From contig NZ_LGYZ01000017.1 of the NCBI RefSeq assembly GCF_001310275.1, positions 1-64,000 on the forward strand: a stretch of DNA of 64,000 nucleotides, in the 5' to 3' direction. Each line of letters opens with the position of its first letter. Positions within the stretch are counted from its first letter, which is position 1. Below are positions 36,416 through 44,304 of this stretch, piece by piece. Source of the stretch: Nocardia arizonensis. GTDB lineage: Bacteria > Actinomycetota > Actinomycetes > Mycobacteriales > Mycobacteriaceae. The position numbers and the translations under genes were made by a program. The notes under the pieces are model-generated. The model did not search any database. It had not been told where the DNA came from and saw nothing but the letters and a program-made list of their open reading frames with translations.

Positions 36416-36481
36416 ATGAACCCGATGAAGATGTTGTGCGACTGGATGTGCTCGATGATGGCCTCGTGCTGTCAAATGTGA
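36416..36481 (+). CDS. Met/Cys-rich micropeptide (21 aa), family A member 1
   Basis: A 21-codon ORF with seven Met and four Cys. Its pattern is NPxKMxCDWMC then SMMxxCCxM. AAAGGAGGTGA at 36398-36408 is a perfect complement of the 16S tail, seven bases from the ATG. A 12-bp-stem terminator starts 14 bases after the stop. Fifteen of 21 positions equal those of the peptide at 51692-51757. With four Cys in CxxxC and CC arrangement plus Met it could bind one or two Cu(I). It follows the multicopper oxidase and is probably on its transcript; the role resembles that of mycobacterial MymT, but there is no sequence relation. Confidence 0.8.
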   Translation: MNPMKMLCDWMCSMMASCCQM

Positions 36482-36495
36482 CCCCCAACGGGTCA

Positions 36496-36534
36496 CGTGG
36501 GTCGGCCGTCGAGTCGCCAGTCGGCCGACCCACG
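36496..36534 (+). terminator. Hairpin after the micropeptide
   Basis: CGTGGGTCGGCC (36496-36507) pairs with GGCCGACCCACG (36523-36534). Confidence 0.75.
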
Positions 36535-36562
36535 AAATTCCACCAGGGCGACGTGACAAGCA

Positions 36563-36592
36563 AACTACTATCTGCGTACGTAGATAGTAGTT
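36563..36592. promoter_or_regulatory. CopY/BlaI-type operator (30-bp near-perfect palindrome)
   Basis: AACTACTATCTGCGT is followed directly by ACGTAGATAGTAGTT, its complement except for one position. It ends 18 bases before the His-rich gene at 36610, overlapping its likely promoter. Confidence 0.65.
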
Positions 36593-36609
36593 CTACGAGA
36601 TAGGCCACT

Positions 36610-36882
36610 ATGAACACCAAATCCTCACCGCAGAGCACGCGCCGGATCGCCACTAGCGTCGGCCTTGCGATCTTCACCGTCGCCGCCACTGCCACGCTCG
36701 CCTCTCCGGCGCTCGCCGACGCCGGCACCACCGCATCGGCCACCGAGGTCTCCGCCGCACACGACAACCGCCACCGTGACCACCACCCGGGCAGTCGCCA
36801 CGGCAACCACCGCAACCATCAGGCCCCGCTGCTCAACAACTACCGGCCCGGATTCCCGCTTCCGCGCACCGGCAGCTGGTAA
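36610..36882 (+). CDS. Secreted His-rich protein (90 aa)
   Basis: A 90-residue secreted protein: signal peptide ending ALADA, then a His/Arg/Asn stretch (HDNRHRDHHPGSRHGNHRNH) and a Pro-rich C-terminus. The CopY-type operator immediately upstream indicates metal control. It probably binds copper outside the membrane. It is a likely paralogue of the gene at 33772 by layout. Confidence 0.75.
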   Translation: MNTKSSPQSTRRIATSVGLAIFTVAATATLASPALADAGTTASATEVSAAHDNRHRDHHPGSRHGNHRNHQAPLLNNYRPGFPLPRTGSW

Positions 36883-36894
36883 CACAGGCCTGGT

Positions 36895-36957
36895 CAGATG
36901 AGGGTCGATCCCACGATGGCGATCGACCCTCATCTGCACTTCGACCAGGTCGAAGTG
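36895..36957. terminator. Two adjacent hairpins
   Basis: CAGATGAGGGTCGATC (36895-36910) pairs with GATCGACCCTCATCTG (36921-36936); directly after it CACTTCGACC-A-GGTCGAAGTG (36937-36957) forms a second perfect stem. They end the His-rich gene's transcript. Confidence 0.7.
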
Positions 36958-36975
36958 ACAGAACATCACCGAACA

Positions 36976-36999
36976 ACCTACGATATTGCTACGTAGATT
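36976..36999. promoter_or_regulatory. CopY/BlaI-type operator upstream of copY-copB
   Basis: CCTACGATATTGC then TACGTAGATTT matches the TACGTAGAT half of the other sites, with a degenerate left half. It lies 26-49 bases before the CopY gene start, consistent with autoregulation. Confidence 0.5.
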
Positions 37000-37024
37000 T
37001 AAGGTTCCTGTCAGGAGGTTGGTC

Positions 37025-37396
37025 GTGGCACACCGATTCGGCGATCTCGAAGCCGTCGTGATGGAGCGCGTGTGGGCGGCCGAAGACGACCTCACCGTCC
37101 GTGACGTCTACGAAAGTTTGCTGCTCGAACGCGAGATCGCCTACACCACGGTGATGTCCACCATGGACAACCTGCACCGCAAGGGCTGGCTCGACCGCGA
37201 ACGCCATGGCAAGGCATACCTGTACTGGCCCACCCTCACCCGCGAGGAATACAGCGCACAGCTCATGCGTGATGCCCTCGAAGGCACGCGCTCCGATCTC
37301 GTGCTGGCGCATTTCGTCGACCAGATCAGCGAGGATGAATCCGAGGCCTTGCGCGCCCTGCTCCGCCGCGGAAAATCCAACCGATCCAAAAGCTGA
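37025..37396 (+). CDS. CopY/BlaI-family transcriptional repressor (copy 2)
   Basis: A 123-residue winged-helix repressor (FGDLEAVVMERVWAAEDDL; LLEREIAYTTVMSTMDNLH; RKGWLDRERHGKAYLYWPT). It is very close to copy 1 at 34086 in the DNA-binding half, so both likely bind the same sites. No Cys is present, so copper cannot be sensed through thiols. GTG 37025 follows AGGAGG. The copB gene starts 77 bases after its stop and is presumably its main target. Confidence 0.9.
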   Translation: MAHRFGDLEAVVMERVWAAEDDLTVRDVYESLLLEREIAYTTVMSTMDNLHRKGWLDRERHGKAYLYWPTLTREEYSAQLMRDALEGTRSDLVLAHFVDQISEDESEALRALLRRGKSNRSKS

Positions 37397-37473
37397 GCCA
37401 TCCCGTTCGCCCTGGTCGCGGCGAGTTCGGCCGCGGCTGCGCCCCTGCCGTCGACCCAAAGGAACGTCAGCGC

Positions 37474-39663
37474 ATGTCCAGCGATCACCTACGCTCCGAC
37501 GCCGACCCAGCGACCGCCCACACTCACGAACACGGCGGAAGCCGTGGCCCTGACCACAACGAGGCCTCGCACCCGAGACCCGAACATCACGAGCACACCG
37601 CCACCTCCGGCCACGATCACGGTGCGCCTGCACCCGACCACGGCACCCACGACGATCACGCCGGGCACACAGGCCACGGCGGGCACGCGGGCCACGGCGA
37701 TCACGTCGCGATGTTCCGGCGCCTGTTCTGGGTGATGCTCGCCCTGGCCGTGCCGGTCGTCGCCGCGGACATGATGTTCGCCGACCTCATCGGCTACACC
37801 GTGCCCACCGGGTTGCAGTGGGTGTCCCCTGCGCTGGGCACCGTGATGTTCTTCTGGGGCGGACGGCCCTTCCTGACAGGGGCGGTCAGCGAGATCCGTT
37901 CCCGTCAGCCAGGGATGATGCTGCTGATCGCGCTGGCGATCACCGTGGCCTTCGCCGCCTCCTGGGGCTCGACACTGGGCCTGCTGGCCCACGAGCTCGA
38001 CTTCTGGTGGGAACTGGCACTGCTCATTGTGATCATGCTGCTGGGCCATTGGATCGAGATGCGTTCGCTCGGCCAAGCCTCCAGCGCGCTGGAATCGCTG
38101 GCCGCGTTGCTGCCCGACGAAGCCGAACGTCTCGGAGAGGACGGCACCACCGCCACCGTGCCGGTCACTGACCTGCGCACCGGCGACCTGGTCGTCGTCC
38201 GCCCGGGCGGACGAGTCCCTGCCGACGGCAGCGTCGAGACCGGCAGCGCCGACGTCGACGAATCCATGATCACCGGCGAATCCCGCCCGGTCCACCGTGG
38301 CCCCGGCGACCGGGTTGTCGCCGGAACCGTCACCACCGACTCCGCTCTACGGGTCCGGATCACCGCAGTCGGTTCCGACACCGCGCTGGCCGGAATCCAG
38401 CGCCTGGTCGCCGAAGCGCAGAACTCGACCTCACGCGCCCAGGTGCTGGCCGACCGCGCCGCGGCATGGTTGTTCTGGTTCGCTTCCGGCGCAGCGGTCA
38501 TCACCGCGATCACCTGGCTGCTGCTCGGGCAGCCCGAATCCGCGGTCACCCGCACCATCACCGTGCTCGTCATCGCCTGCCCCCACGCCCTGGGACTGGC
38601 GATCCCGCTTGTGGTCTCGATCGCGACCGAACGAGCTGCCAAAGCCGGTGTGCTGATCACCGATCGCCGCGCTCTCGAAAGAATGCGCACCGTCGATGCG
38701 ATCCTGTTCGACAAGACCGGCACCCTCACCCGCGGCGAACCCGCCGTCGTCGCCACCACCTCGACCCAACCCGGCATCGGTGACGACGAAGTCCTGGCCT
38801 TGGCCGCAGCCGCAGAGTCCGACAGCGAACACCCCTTGGGTCGCGCCATCGTCAACACTGCTACCGAACGCGGCATCAGCATTCCCACCGCGACAGATTT
38901 CACCGCCCAGAACGGTGTCGGAGTCACCGCCACAATCAACGGCACAAAGATCAGCGTCGGTGGGCCCGCGATGCTCGACCAGCACAACCTCGACCCAGCA
39001 CCCGCTGCGGCCGAGTGGTCCGCGCAGGGATCGACCGTGCTGCACGTCCTGCGCGACGGGAAGCTCATCGGGGCACTAGCTCTGGCCGACGAGATCCGCC
39101 CCGAATCCGCCCAGACCATCAAGGCCCTGCACGCTCGCGGCATCCACGTGGCCATGATCACCGGCGATGCCGAGCCCGTCGCCCGCACTGTCGCTGCCCA
39201 ACTCGGCATCGACGAAGTCTTCGCCGGAGTCCTGCCCCAGGACAAAGGCGCCAAAGTCCAAGCCCTCCAAGACGCCGGGCACACCGTGGCGATGGTCGGC
39301 GACGGCGTCAACGACGCCCCCGCCCTCGCCCGTGCCGACGTCGGCATCGCCATCGGCGCCGGCACCGACGTCGCTATCGCTTCCGCCGGTGTCGTGCTGG
39401 CCTCCGACGACCCCCGCGCTGTCTTATCGGTGATCAAACTGTCGCACGCCACCTACCGCAAGATGATCCAGAACCTGGTCTGGGCAGCCGGATACAACAT
39501 CATCGCCGTGCCCCTGGCCGCGGGCGTGCTCTCGCACTGGGGCATCACACTTCCGATGGAAGTCGGTGCCCTGCTGATGTCGGCCTCTACCGTCGTCGTC
39601 GCGGTCAATGCCCAACTGCTCCGCCGCCTGGACCTGAGTCCGGACGCGGTGCTAGCTGACTAA
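37474..39663 (+). CDS. copB: CopB-type (P1B-3) copper-transporting ATPase
   Basis: A 729-residue metal ATPase. The N-terminus is a long His-rich tail (HTHEHGGSRGPDHNEASH; GHTGHGGHAGHGDH) in place of HMA domains. The membrane site is CPH (IACPHALGLAIP, about residue 368), which defines the P1B-3/CopB group linked to Cu(II) and Ag(I). Actuator MITGESRPV, phosphorylation FDKTGTLTRG and hinge [12 protein letters not shown] are intact. Co-transcribed with the CopY gene. Confidence 0.94.
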   Translation: MSSDHLRSDADPATAHTHEHGGSRGPDHNEASHPRPEHHEHTATSGHDHGAPAPDHGTHDDHAGHTGHGGHAGHGDHVAMFRRLFWVMLALAVPVVAADMMFADLIGYTVPTGLQWVSPALGTVMFFWGGRPFLTGAVSEIRSRQPGMMLLIALAITVAFAASWGSTLGLLAHELDFWWELALLIVIMLLGHWIEMRSLGQASSALESLAALLPDEAERLGEDGTTATVPVTDLRTGDLVVVRPGGRVPADGSVETGSADVDESMITGESRPVHRGPGDRVVAGTVTTDSALRVRITAVGSDTALAGIQRLVAEAQNSTSRAQVLADRAAAWLFWFASGAAVITAITWLLLGQPESAVTRTITVLVIACPHALGLAIPLVVSIATERAAKAGVLITDRRALERMRTVDAILFDKTGTLTRGEPAVVATTSTQPGIGDDEVLALAAAAESDSEHPLGRAIVNTATERGISIPTATDFTAQNGVGVTATINGTKISVGGPAMLDQHNLDPAPAAAEWSAQGSTVLHVLRDGKLIGALALADEIRPESAQTIKALHARGIHVAMITGDAEPVARTVAAQLGIDEVFAGVLPQDKGAKVQALQDAGHTVAMVGDGVNDAPALARADVGIAIGAGTDVAIASAGVVLASDDPRAVLSVIKLSHATYRKMIQNLVWAAGYNIIAVPLAAGVLSHWGITLPMEVGALLMSASTVVVAVNAQLLRRLDLSPDAVLAD

Positions 39664-39881
39664 GCCGAGTCGCGTCCGCTCGAGCCATCCTTTGCGGTGC
39701 AGGTTGTCCACCGTCGTCATGACGGTGGACAACCTGCACCGTCGTCATGACGGTCGTGTAGGCGATCTCTCGGTCACGAAGCAAGTCGCCGTACACCTGC
39801 CGGACCGTGATGGTGTCGTCGGCCGACCAGGCACGGTCCATCACAACCGCTCCCCAGTTCCCCGAAACGATGCCCCATCGC
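39664..39881 (-). pseudogene. Broken third CopY/BlaI gene with an inverted duplication
   Basis: The minus strand reads WGAVVMDRAWSADDTITVR and DLLRDREIAYTTVMTTV, clearly the N-terminal half of a CopY/BlaI repressor. An insertion then shifts the frame; the original continuation VDNLHRKGWLERTRL is visible in another frame, and the C-terminal half is missing. The break coincides with a perfect 17-bp-arm hairpin at 39699-39737 and an 18-base direct repeat (39709 and 39737). Confidence 0.8.
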
Positions 39882-39936
39882 CGCTCTCCCGGCCCGACGT
39901 GCCGACGGCTCGCGGACCGGCAGCACGCAAGATGCA

Positions 39937-39962
39937 CCTACTATGTCTCTACGTATTAGACG
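39937..39962. promoter_or_regulatory. CopY/BlaI-type site upstream of the broken repressor
   Basis: CACCTACTATGTCTC then TACGTATTAGAC keeps the CTACTAT and TACGTA parts of the shared motif. It sits where the autoregulated promoter of the broken CopY gene would have been. Confidence 0.45.
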
Positions 39963-39984
39963 CCGAAAACTGGACTGCCCGGTC

Positions 39985-40641
39985 TCACAACTCGGCCGAC
40001 GGATACCGCTCCCAAGACTGAGCGGAGACAGCCCAGAGATCGTGATCGCGGCGCCTACCACCGACGCTGAGATAGCTGACCATCGTGCCTTCACGCACCA
40101 ACCCGATCCGGCGAACCAATCGACTCGAGTTGACATTGTCCACATCTATCGGCGCAGTGACGCGCGCGAGATCCAGTTCATCGAAGGCATACCCGACGAT
40201 CAGACGCCCCGCCGCCGCACCGATGCCGCGCCCGGACAGTCGAGAGTCGACCCAGATACTGAGTTCGCCACGCTTGTCGTGAGGCTGTATCCACAGGTCG
40301 CATTGTCCCGCGAATCGGCCACCGACCTCGATGACCGTGCGCACGATACGGTCGGCCTTCGCCTCCGCTCTCGACCATAGCCACTCGTGAATCCACACCC
40401 GCTCGCGGTGGCGCGATTCCCAGCTCCGCTCGTCGGTCAGCCAGAACGGCTCGATCGCCGAACGGTCGGCGATTCGGATCGCGCGCCAGGTAGACGCGTC
40501 GGACAGTCGCGGAGGGCGCAGAATCACCGGCTCACCACTGGAGGTTCGGCCGACAAGAATGACACGACGCGGAGTGCGTAGCGAGGTGACCACGAGACGG
40601 AGTACACGCGATGCGCAATAGCGCGCCACCGCGACCACCAT
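39985..40641 (-). CDS. GNAT acetyltransferase, RimJ-like
   Basis: A 218-residue acetyltransferase of the ribosomal-protein N-acetyltransferase type: SSGEPVILRPPRLSDASTW at the domain start, GQCDLWIQ, LSIWVDSRLSGRGIGAAAG (motif A) and VNSSRLVRRIGLVREGTM (motif B). The substrate is unknown. It lies 118 bases from the IS3 element. The ATG at 40641 may be too early; a GTG near 40,590 would give a more usual N-terminus. Confidence 0.78.
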   Translation of the reverse strand: MVVAVARYCASRVLRLVVTSLRTPRRVILVGRTSSGEPVILRPPRLSDASTWRAIRIADRSAIEPFWLTDERSWESRHRERVWIHEWLWSRAEAKADRIVRTVIEVGGRFAGQCDLWIQPHDKRGELSIWVDSRLSGRGIGAAAGRLIVGYAFDELDLARVTAPIDVDNVNSSRLVRRIGLVREGTMVSYLSVGGRRRDHDLWAVSAQSWERYPSAEL

Positions 40642-40787
40642 CACCAACGCCGGTCTACACCTCGACACGACGCTCCGACGAAGGCTGCCCGCGCGCACTC
40701 CCGTTTGAGCTGGCAACCCGTCGGAAGTTGCAGATGCGGGACGCCGATTCACGCGAACGGGGCTGCTGCAAGATCGGGTGACAGTGG

Positions 40788-41649
40788 TTAAGCAGCCTGT
40801 CGGGCTGCTGGGGACATGATGGTTTCGAATTCGATCGGGGTCAACCGGCCGAGCCGAGCTTGTCGGCGCCGACGGTGATAGGTGCGTTCGATCCAGGTGA
40901 CGATGGCGATCCGGAGCTGATCGTGGGTTTCCCCAGCGCTGCCGGTCCAACACGTTGCGTTGCAGCAGGCTGAAGAAGCTTTCCATGGCGGCGTTGTCGC
41001 CGGCCGCGCCGACGCGCCCCATCGATCCGACCATACGGTGACGGTTGAGCGTGTGCACGAATCTCCTTGACCTGAACTGAGATCCGCGATCGGTGTGCAG
41101 AATGCAACCGGCCACATCACCTCGCCGGGCGACAGCATTGTTCACCGCGGTCACCGCCAGCCGGGACTTCATTCGTGAATCGATCGAATAGCCGATGATC
41201 CGGTTGGAGAACACGTCTTTGACCGCACACAAATACAGCTTGCCTTCACCGGTGCGATGTTCGGTGATGTCGCTGAGCCACAAACGATTTGGTGCGTCGC
41301 TGCGGAAGTTCCGCTGCACCAGATCATCGTGGACAGGCGGCCCTGGTTTGGCGTTCTTGCCGCGCCGGGACTTGCCGAACGCGCTCCACCACCGATTGCT
41401 CGAGCAGATCCGCCACGCGGTCCGCTCGGCCATCGTCTCACCGGCTTCGTGGGCCTCGTCGGCGAGAAACCGGTAGCCGAATTCGGGGTCGTCGCGGTGC
41501 GCATCGAACAACGCATTGGCTCGATACGCCTCGGCGACCTCGGCGGCGGTCACCGGATCGGCCAGCCACCGATAGTAGGGCTGGCGAGCGAGCTGCAGCA
41601 CCCGGCACGTCACCGCCACGGGGATCCCGTCGGCGGCAAGCTCTTTCAC
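40788..41649 (-). pseudogene. IS3-type orfB transposase with a frameshift
   Basis: A DDE integrase-type transposase (LWLSDITEHRTGEGKLYLC has the first Asp; ILHTDRGSQFRSR the second; AAMESFFSLLQRN the Glu). The frame breaks after NVLDRQRWG near 40,930-40,937, in a run of G and A; the C-terminus (ETHDQLRIAIVTWIERTYH and RLGRLTPIEFE) continues in another frame to the TAA at 40788. One extra base explains it. Confidence 0.85.
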
Positions 41650-41954
41650 GAGCGGGTAGAGCCTTTTCCCGGTATCTGAGCCTGGGACAAATAGGCAGCC
41701 GCGCGCCGCAGGACCTCGTTCTCCTGCTCCAGCAACCGGATCCGGCGGCGGGCATCACGCAATTCGGCGGACTCGCTGCGAGTGGTTCCCGGCTTGTTCC
41801 CGTCGTCGACGTCGGCTTGGCGCATCCACTTCGACAACGTCATCGGATGGACGCCGAAATCGGCCGCGATCTGGTCGAGGGTCACCCCGTCGTCGCGGTT
41901 GCGGGCGACCCTGACCACGTCGTCGCGGAACTCTTTCGGATACGGCTTGGGCAC
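41646..41954 (-). CDS. IS3-type orfA transposase
   Basis: A 102-residue OrfA with HTH (YPKEFRDDVVRVARNRDDG; LDQIAADFGVHPMTLSKWM) and a leucine-zipper-like C-terminus (RIRLLEQENEVLRRAAAYL). GTG start. It overlaps orfB by four bases, as needed for the programmed fusion of IS3 elements. Confidence 0.88.
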   Translation of the reverse strand: MPKPYPKEFRDDVVRVARNRDDGVTLDQIAADFGVHPMTLSKWMRQADVDDGNKPGTTRSESAELRDARRRIRLLEQENEVLRRAAAYLSQAQIPGKGSTRS

Positions 41955-42026
41955 TGTGACATCCTCTCAGGCCCGCCTCCCGGCAAGCCATCTCGATTGT
42001 CACCTACACCTGCAGCAGCCCCGAAC

Positions 42027-43145
42027 CTATCCCGGGTCACGCGTGACTGCATCTTCGTTGTGCCTCACCCGCAGGCACAACGTAGATGGGAGCGCGATAG
42101 GATAGGTCGCGGCCGGACAGCATCGCTAGATCGGGTAGGAATCCGCGATGACCAGGCGTTTTCCGGTTGCCCATGTTTTGTGTGTCCTGCCGGGGGCGCC
42201 AACCTGCGCATCATTTGCGCAGGTCAGGGCCGTTTGGACGAGATCGAGATGCTAGAGAGCGAGGAAAACCCCAGGTGACGGGTCGCAGGTTGGCGCCCTA
42301 GGGGGGTTAGCTGACAGCTAACGACACGCCGACGGAATCCGGCGACACGCCGGAGGTCCGATTTGTCAGACGGCAGCGTAGATCGGTGGCACAACATGAG
42401 AATGACCGAGAACACAGCGCCACCCGATCCGAACGCCTCCAACGAATCCCGACAGCGGCGTCCGCCACTCGAAGCGGTCTGCGAGATACTGATTGCCAAA
42501 GACCGAGACAGCGAGCAGTTAGCACGGCAGCAGGCTGAAGCTCTCCTCGACGTCCTGCGATGGCATGCCACACAACGCCCATCATCTCCGTAATCCGCTG
42601 GCCGACATCCGCATATTCGCTGCGCACCGACAAGCGAGATTCGGTTGAGATCTCGCTGAGCGGCCGCATACGAACCGAGTCAGTGTGACGAACGACTTGT
42701 CGGCCGACACTACGCTCGCCCGAATCACCTGACGTCAGCGTCATCGTCACGATGGGCCTGCGATTCCGTGGACATGCTTGTGTGCTGGGACTTCTCCGGT
42801 TCCGGGCCCACCGGCGGGGCCGCCAATTTCGCTACCCGGGCACCAACAGCCGATCACGTGGATACCGTTGTCTACGTGCGTGATCTGCTCGGTGGTTCGG
42901 CGACGGCGGTCGCGCTCGCGCTGGGCTGTTACGGTGCCGGATCGATGGTGGTGGCCTGACGCTCGTGCCCCTCACCCAAGAAACACGGCCTAGCGGCCAG
43001 CTACGCCTCGCACGGGCGCTGCTCCGTCTGCGCAGGTGAGTGCGCCTGCGATGTCGAAATAGCGTGGGCTGATCCGTCGAGCTCGCTGGCGCGCGTGATC
43101 GATGCGATCACTTCGTCGGCGGCCAGTTTGGTGTCGCCGTCAGTT
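42027..43145. other. Gene-poor, palindrome-rich segment after the IS element
   Basis: It contains a hairpin CGTTGTGCCT/AGGCACAACG (42056-42082), a 15-bp perfect inverted repeat GGGCGCCAACCTGCG (42194-42208) with its complement (42284-42298), a small palindrome TTAGCTG-A-CAGCTAA (42307-42321), and two doubtful ORFs: 42396-42593 (MRMTENTAPPDPNASNESRQ) and 42768-42959 (MDMLVCWDFSGSGPTGGAAN). Neither has a good ribosome binding site or a known domain; they may be remnants. Confidence 0.5.
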
Positions 43146-43182
43146 CGAGCCTCGCGCCCTGGTTGTCGTGGCGCGAGGCTCG
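43146..43182 (-). terminator. Terminator of the ars operon
   Basis: CGAGCCTCGCGCC (43146-43158) pairs with GGCGCGAGGCTCG (43170-43182), 28 bases past the stop of the last arsC. Confidence 0.75.
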
Positions 43183-43209
43183 ATTAGGTTGACCGTGTGC
43201 GGGGCTTTG

Positions 43210-43620
43210 TCAGGCGCGCGTCGGCAGCAGCTCGGCGACGAGGGCTTCGACGCGGGTCTTGATCTCGTCGCGGATCGGCCGCACGGACTCGACTCCCTTG
43301 CCTGCGGGGTCTTCCAGGACCCAGTCCCGGTAGCTGACGCCCGGGAAGGCCGGGCAGGTGTCGCCGCACCCCATTGTGATCACGACGTCGGAGGTTTCTA
43401 CCGCGTCGTAGGTGAGGATCTTCGGGGTCTGGTCGGAGATGTCGATACCGAGTTCGGCCATCGCCTCCACTGCGGACGGGTTGATCGTCTCGGCAGGGGC
43501 GCTCCCGGCGGAGCGGACTTCGATCGAGTCGCCGGCGAGGTGGGTGAGGAATCCGGCGGCCATCTGGGAGCGTCCGGCGTTGTGGACGCAGACGAACAAC
43601 ACGCTGGGCTGGGTGCTCAT
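43210..43620 (-). CDS. arsC: Arsenate reductase (LMW-phosphatase type)
   Basis: A 136-residue ArsC with the active-site loop CVHNAGRSQMAAG near the N-terminus and the later Cys pair region MGCGDTCPAFPG. In actinobacteria such enzymes work as arsenate-mycothiol transferases, coupling arsenate to mycothiol for mycoredoxin reduction; the Cys in MGCGDTC would alternatively allow thioredoxin-type chemistry. It is the last gene of the ars operon. Confidence 0.92.
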   Translation of the reverse strand: MSTQPSVLFVCVHNAGRSQMAAGFLTHLAGDSIEVRSAGSAPAETINPSAVEAMAELGIDISDQTPKILTYDAVETSDVVITMGCGDTCPAFPGVSYRDWVLEDPAGKGVESVRPIRDEIKTRVEALVAELLPTRA

Positions 43621-43635
43621 GTGGGGCAATGCCTT

Positions 43636-44304
43636 TCAGTTGGCGGGGAGGTCGAGTTCGGTGAGCAGGAGCCGGACGCGGGTTTCGATCTCGTCCCGGA
43701 TGGGTCGGATGGCGGTGATGTCGAGGTCGGCGGGGTCGTCGAGGTCCCATTCCTCGTAGCGGCGTCCGGGGTAGAACGGGCAGGCGTCGCCGCAGCCCAT
43801 AGTGATGACGACGTCGGCGGCTTGGATGATTTCCTCGGTCCACGGTTTGGGGAACTCGGCGGTGATGTCGATGCCGACCTCGGCCATCGCGGCGATGGCG
43901 GCGGGGTTGATCTCGTCGCCGGGTTCGCTGCCGCCGGACCAGGCCACCGCGCGGTCACCGGCGAGGTGGGTGAAGAACCCGAGGGCCATTTGGGAGCGTC
44001 CGGCGTTGTGGGTGCACAGGAACAGCACTGTGGGAGTGCCGGTGTGGGCTTTGCCTTCGACGCGGGCCAGGGCGTGCAGGCGTTGGCGGGCGAAGCGTTC
44101 GGCCAGCAGCGGCAGGTAGTTGATGACGGTCGCGCGTCCGGCGAACTGGTCGTAGGAGGAGTGCAGGAACCGTTCGATGGTCTCGACGCCGAAGGTGCCG
44201 TCGAACTCGCGCTGCAGGTGCGTGGCGGCGGTTTTCAGGGCGAGCTGCTGATCGATGGTCAGGTCGTGGCGGGTGTGGGTGGGCGCGAGTGGGCTGTCGC
44301 TCAT
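43636..44304 (-). CDS. arsC: ArsC with N-terminal three-helix domain
   Basis: A 222-residue protein. Residues 1-90 form the three-helix-bundle extension found in some actinobacterial ArsC proteins (TIDQQLALKTAATHLQREF; VETIERFLHSSYDQFAG; LPLLAERFARQRLHAL). Residues 91-222 are an arsenate reductase with loop CTHNAGRSQMALG and MGCGDACPFYPG. Its ATG overlaps the stop of the upstream gene (ATGA at 44301). It may be a second, separately tuned arsenate reductase. Confidence 0.9.
   Translation of the reverse strand: MSDSPLAPTHTRHDLTIDQQLALKTAATHLQREFDGTFGVETIERFLHSSYDQFAGRATVINYLPLLAERFARQRLHALARVEGKAHTGTPTVLFLCTHNAGRSQMALGFFTHLAGDRAVAWSGGSEPGDEINPAAIAAMAEVGIDITAEFPKPWTEEIIQAADVVITMGCGDACPFYPGRRYEEWDLDDPADLDITAIRPIRDEIETRVRLLLTELDLPAN

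Larger units (their letters stand above)
40759..42022 (-). mobile_element. IS3-family-like insertion sequence
   Basis: A 1264-bp element. Terminal inverted repeats are visible: left GGGGCTGCTGCA then GTGACA within 40759-40783, right the complement within 41998-42022. GAAC flanks both ends (40755-40758 and 42023-42026), a 4-bp target duplication. It encodes orfA and a frameshifted orfB on the minus strand, so it can no longer move by itself. Confidence 0.85.

Noticed and set aside
39985..41649. Continuous 554-codon minus-strand frame joining transposase and acetyltransferase
   Set aside because: It is the frameshifted IS3 orfB running by chance into the frame of the GNAT gene; the true transposase end is in another frame and the element boundary lies between them.
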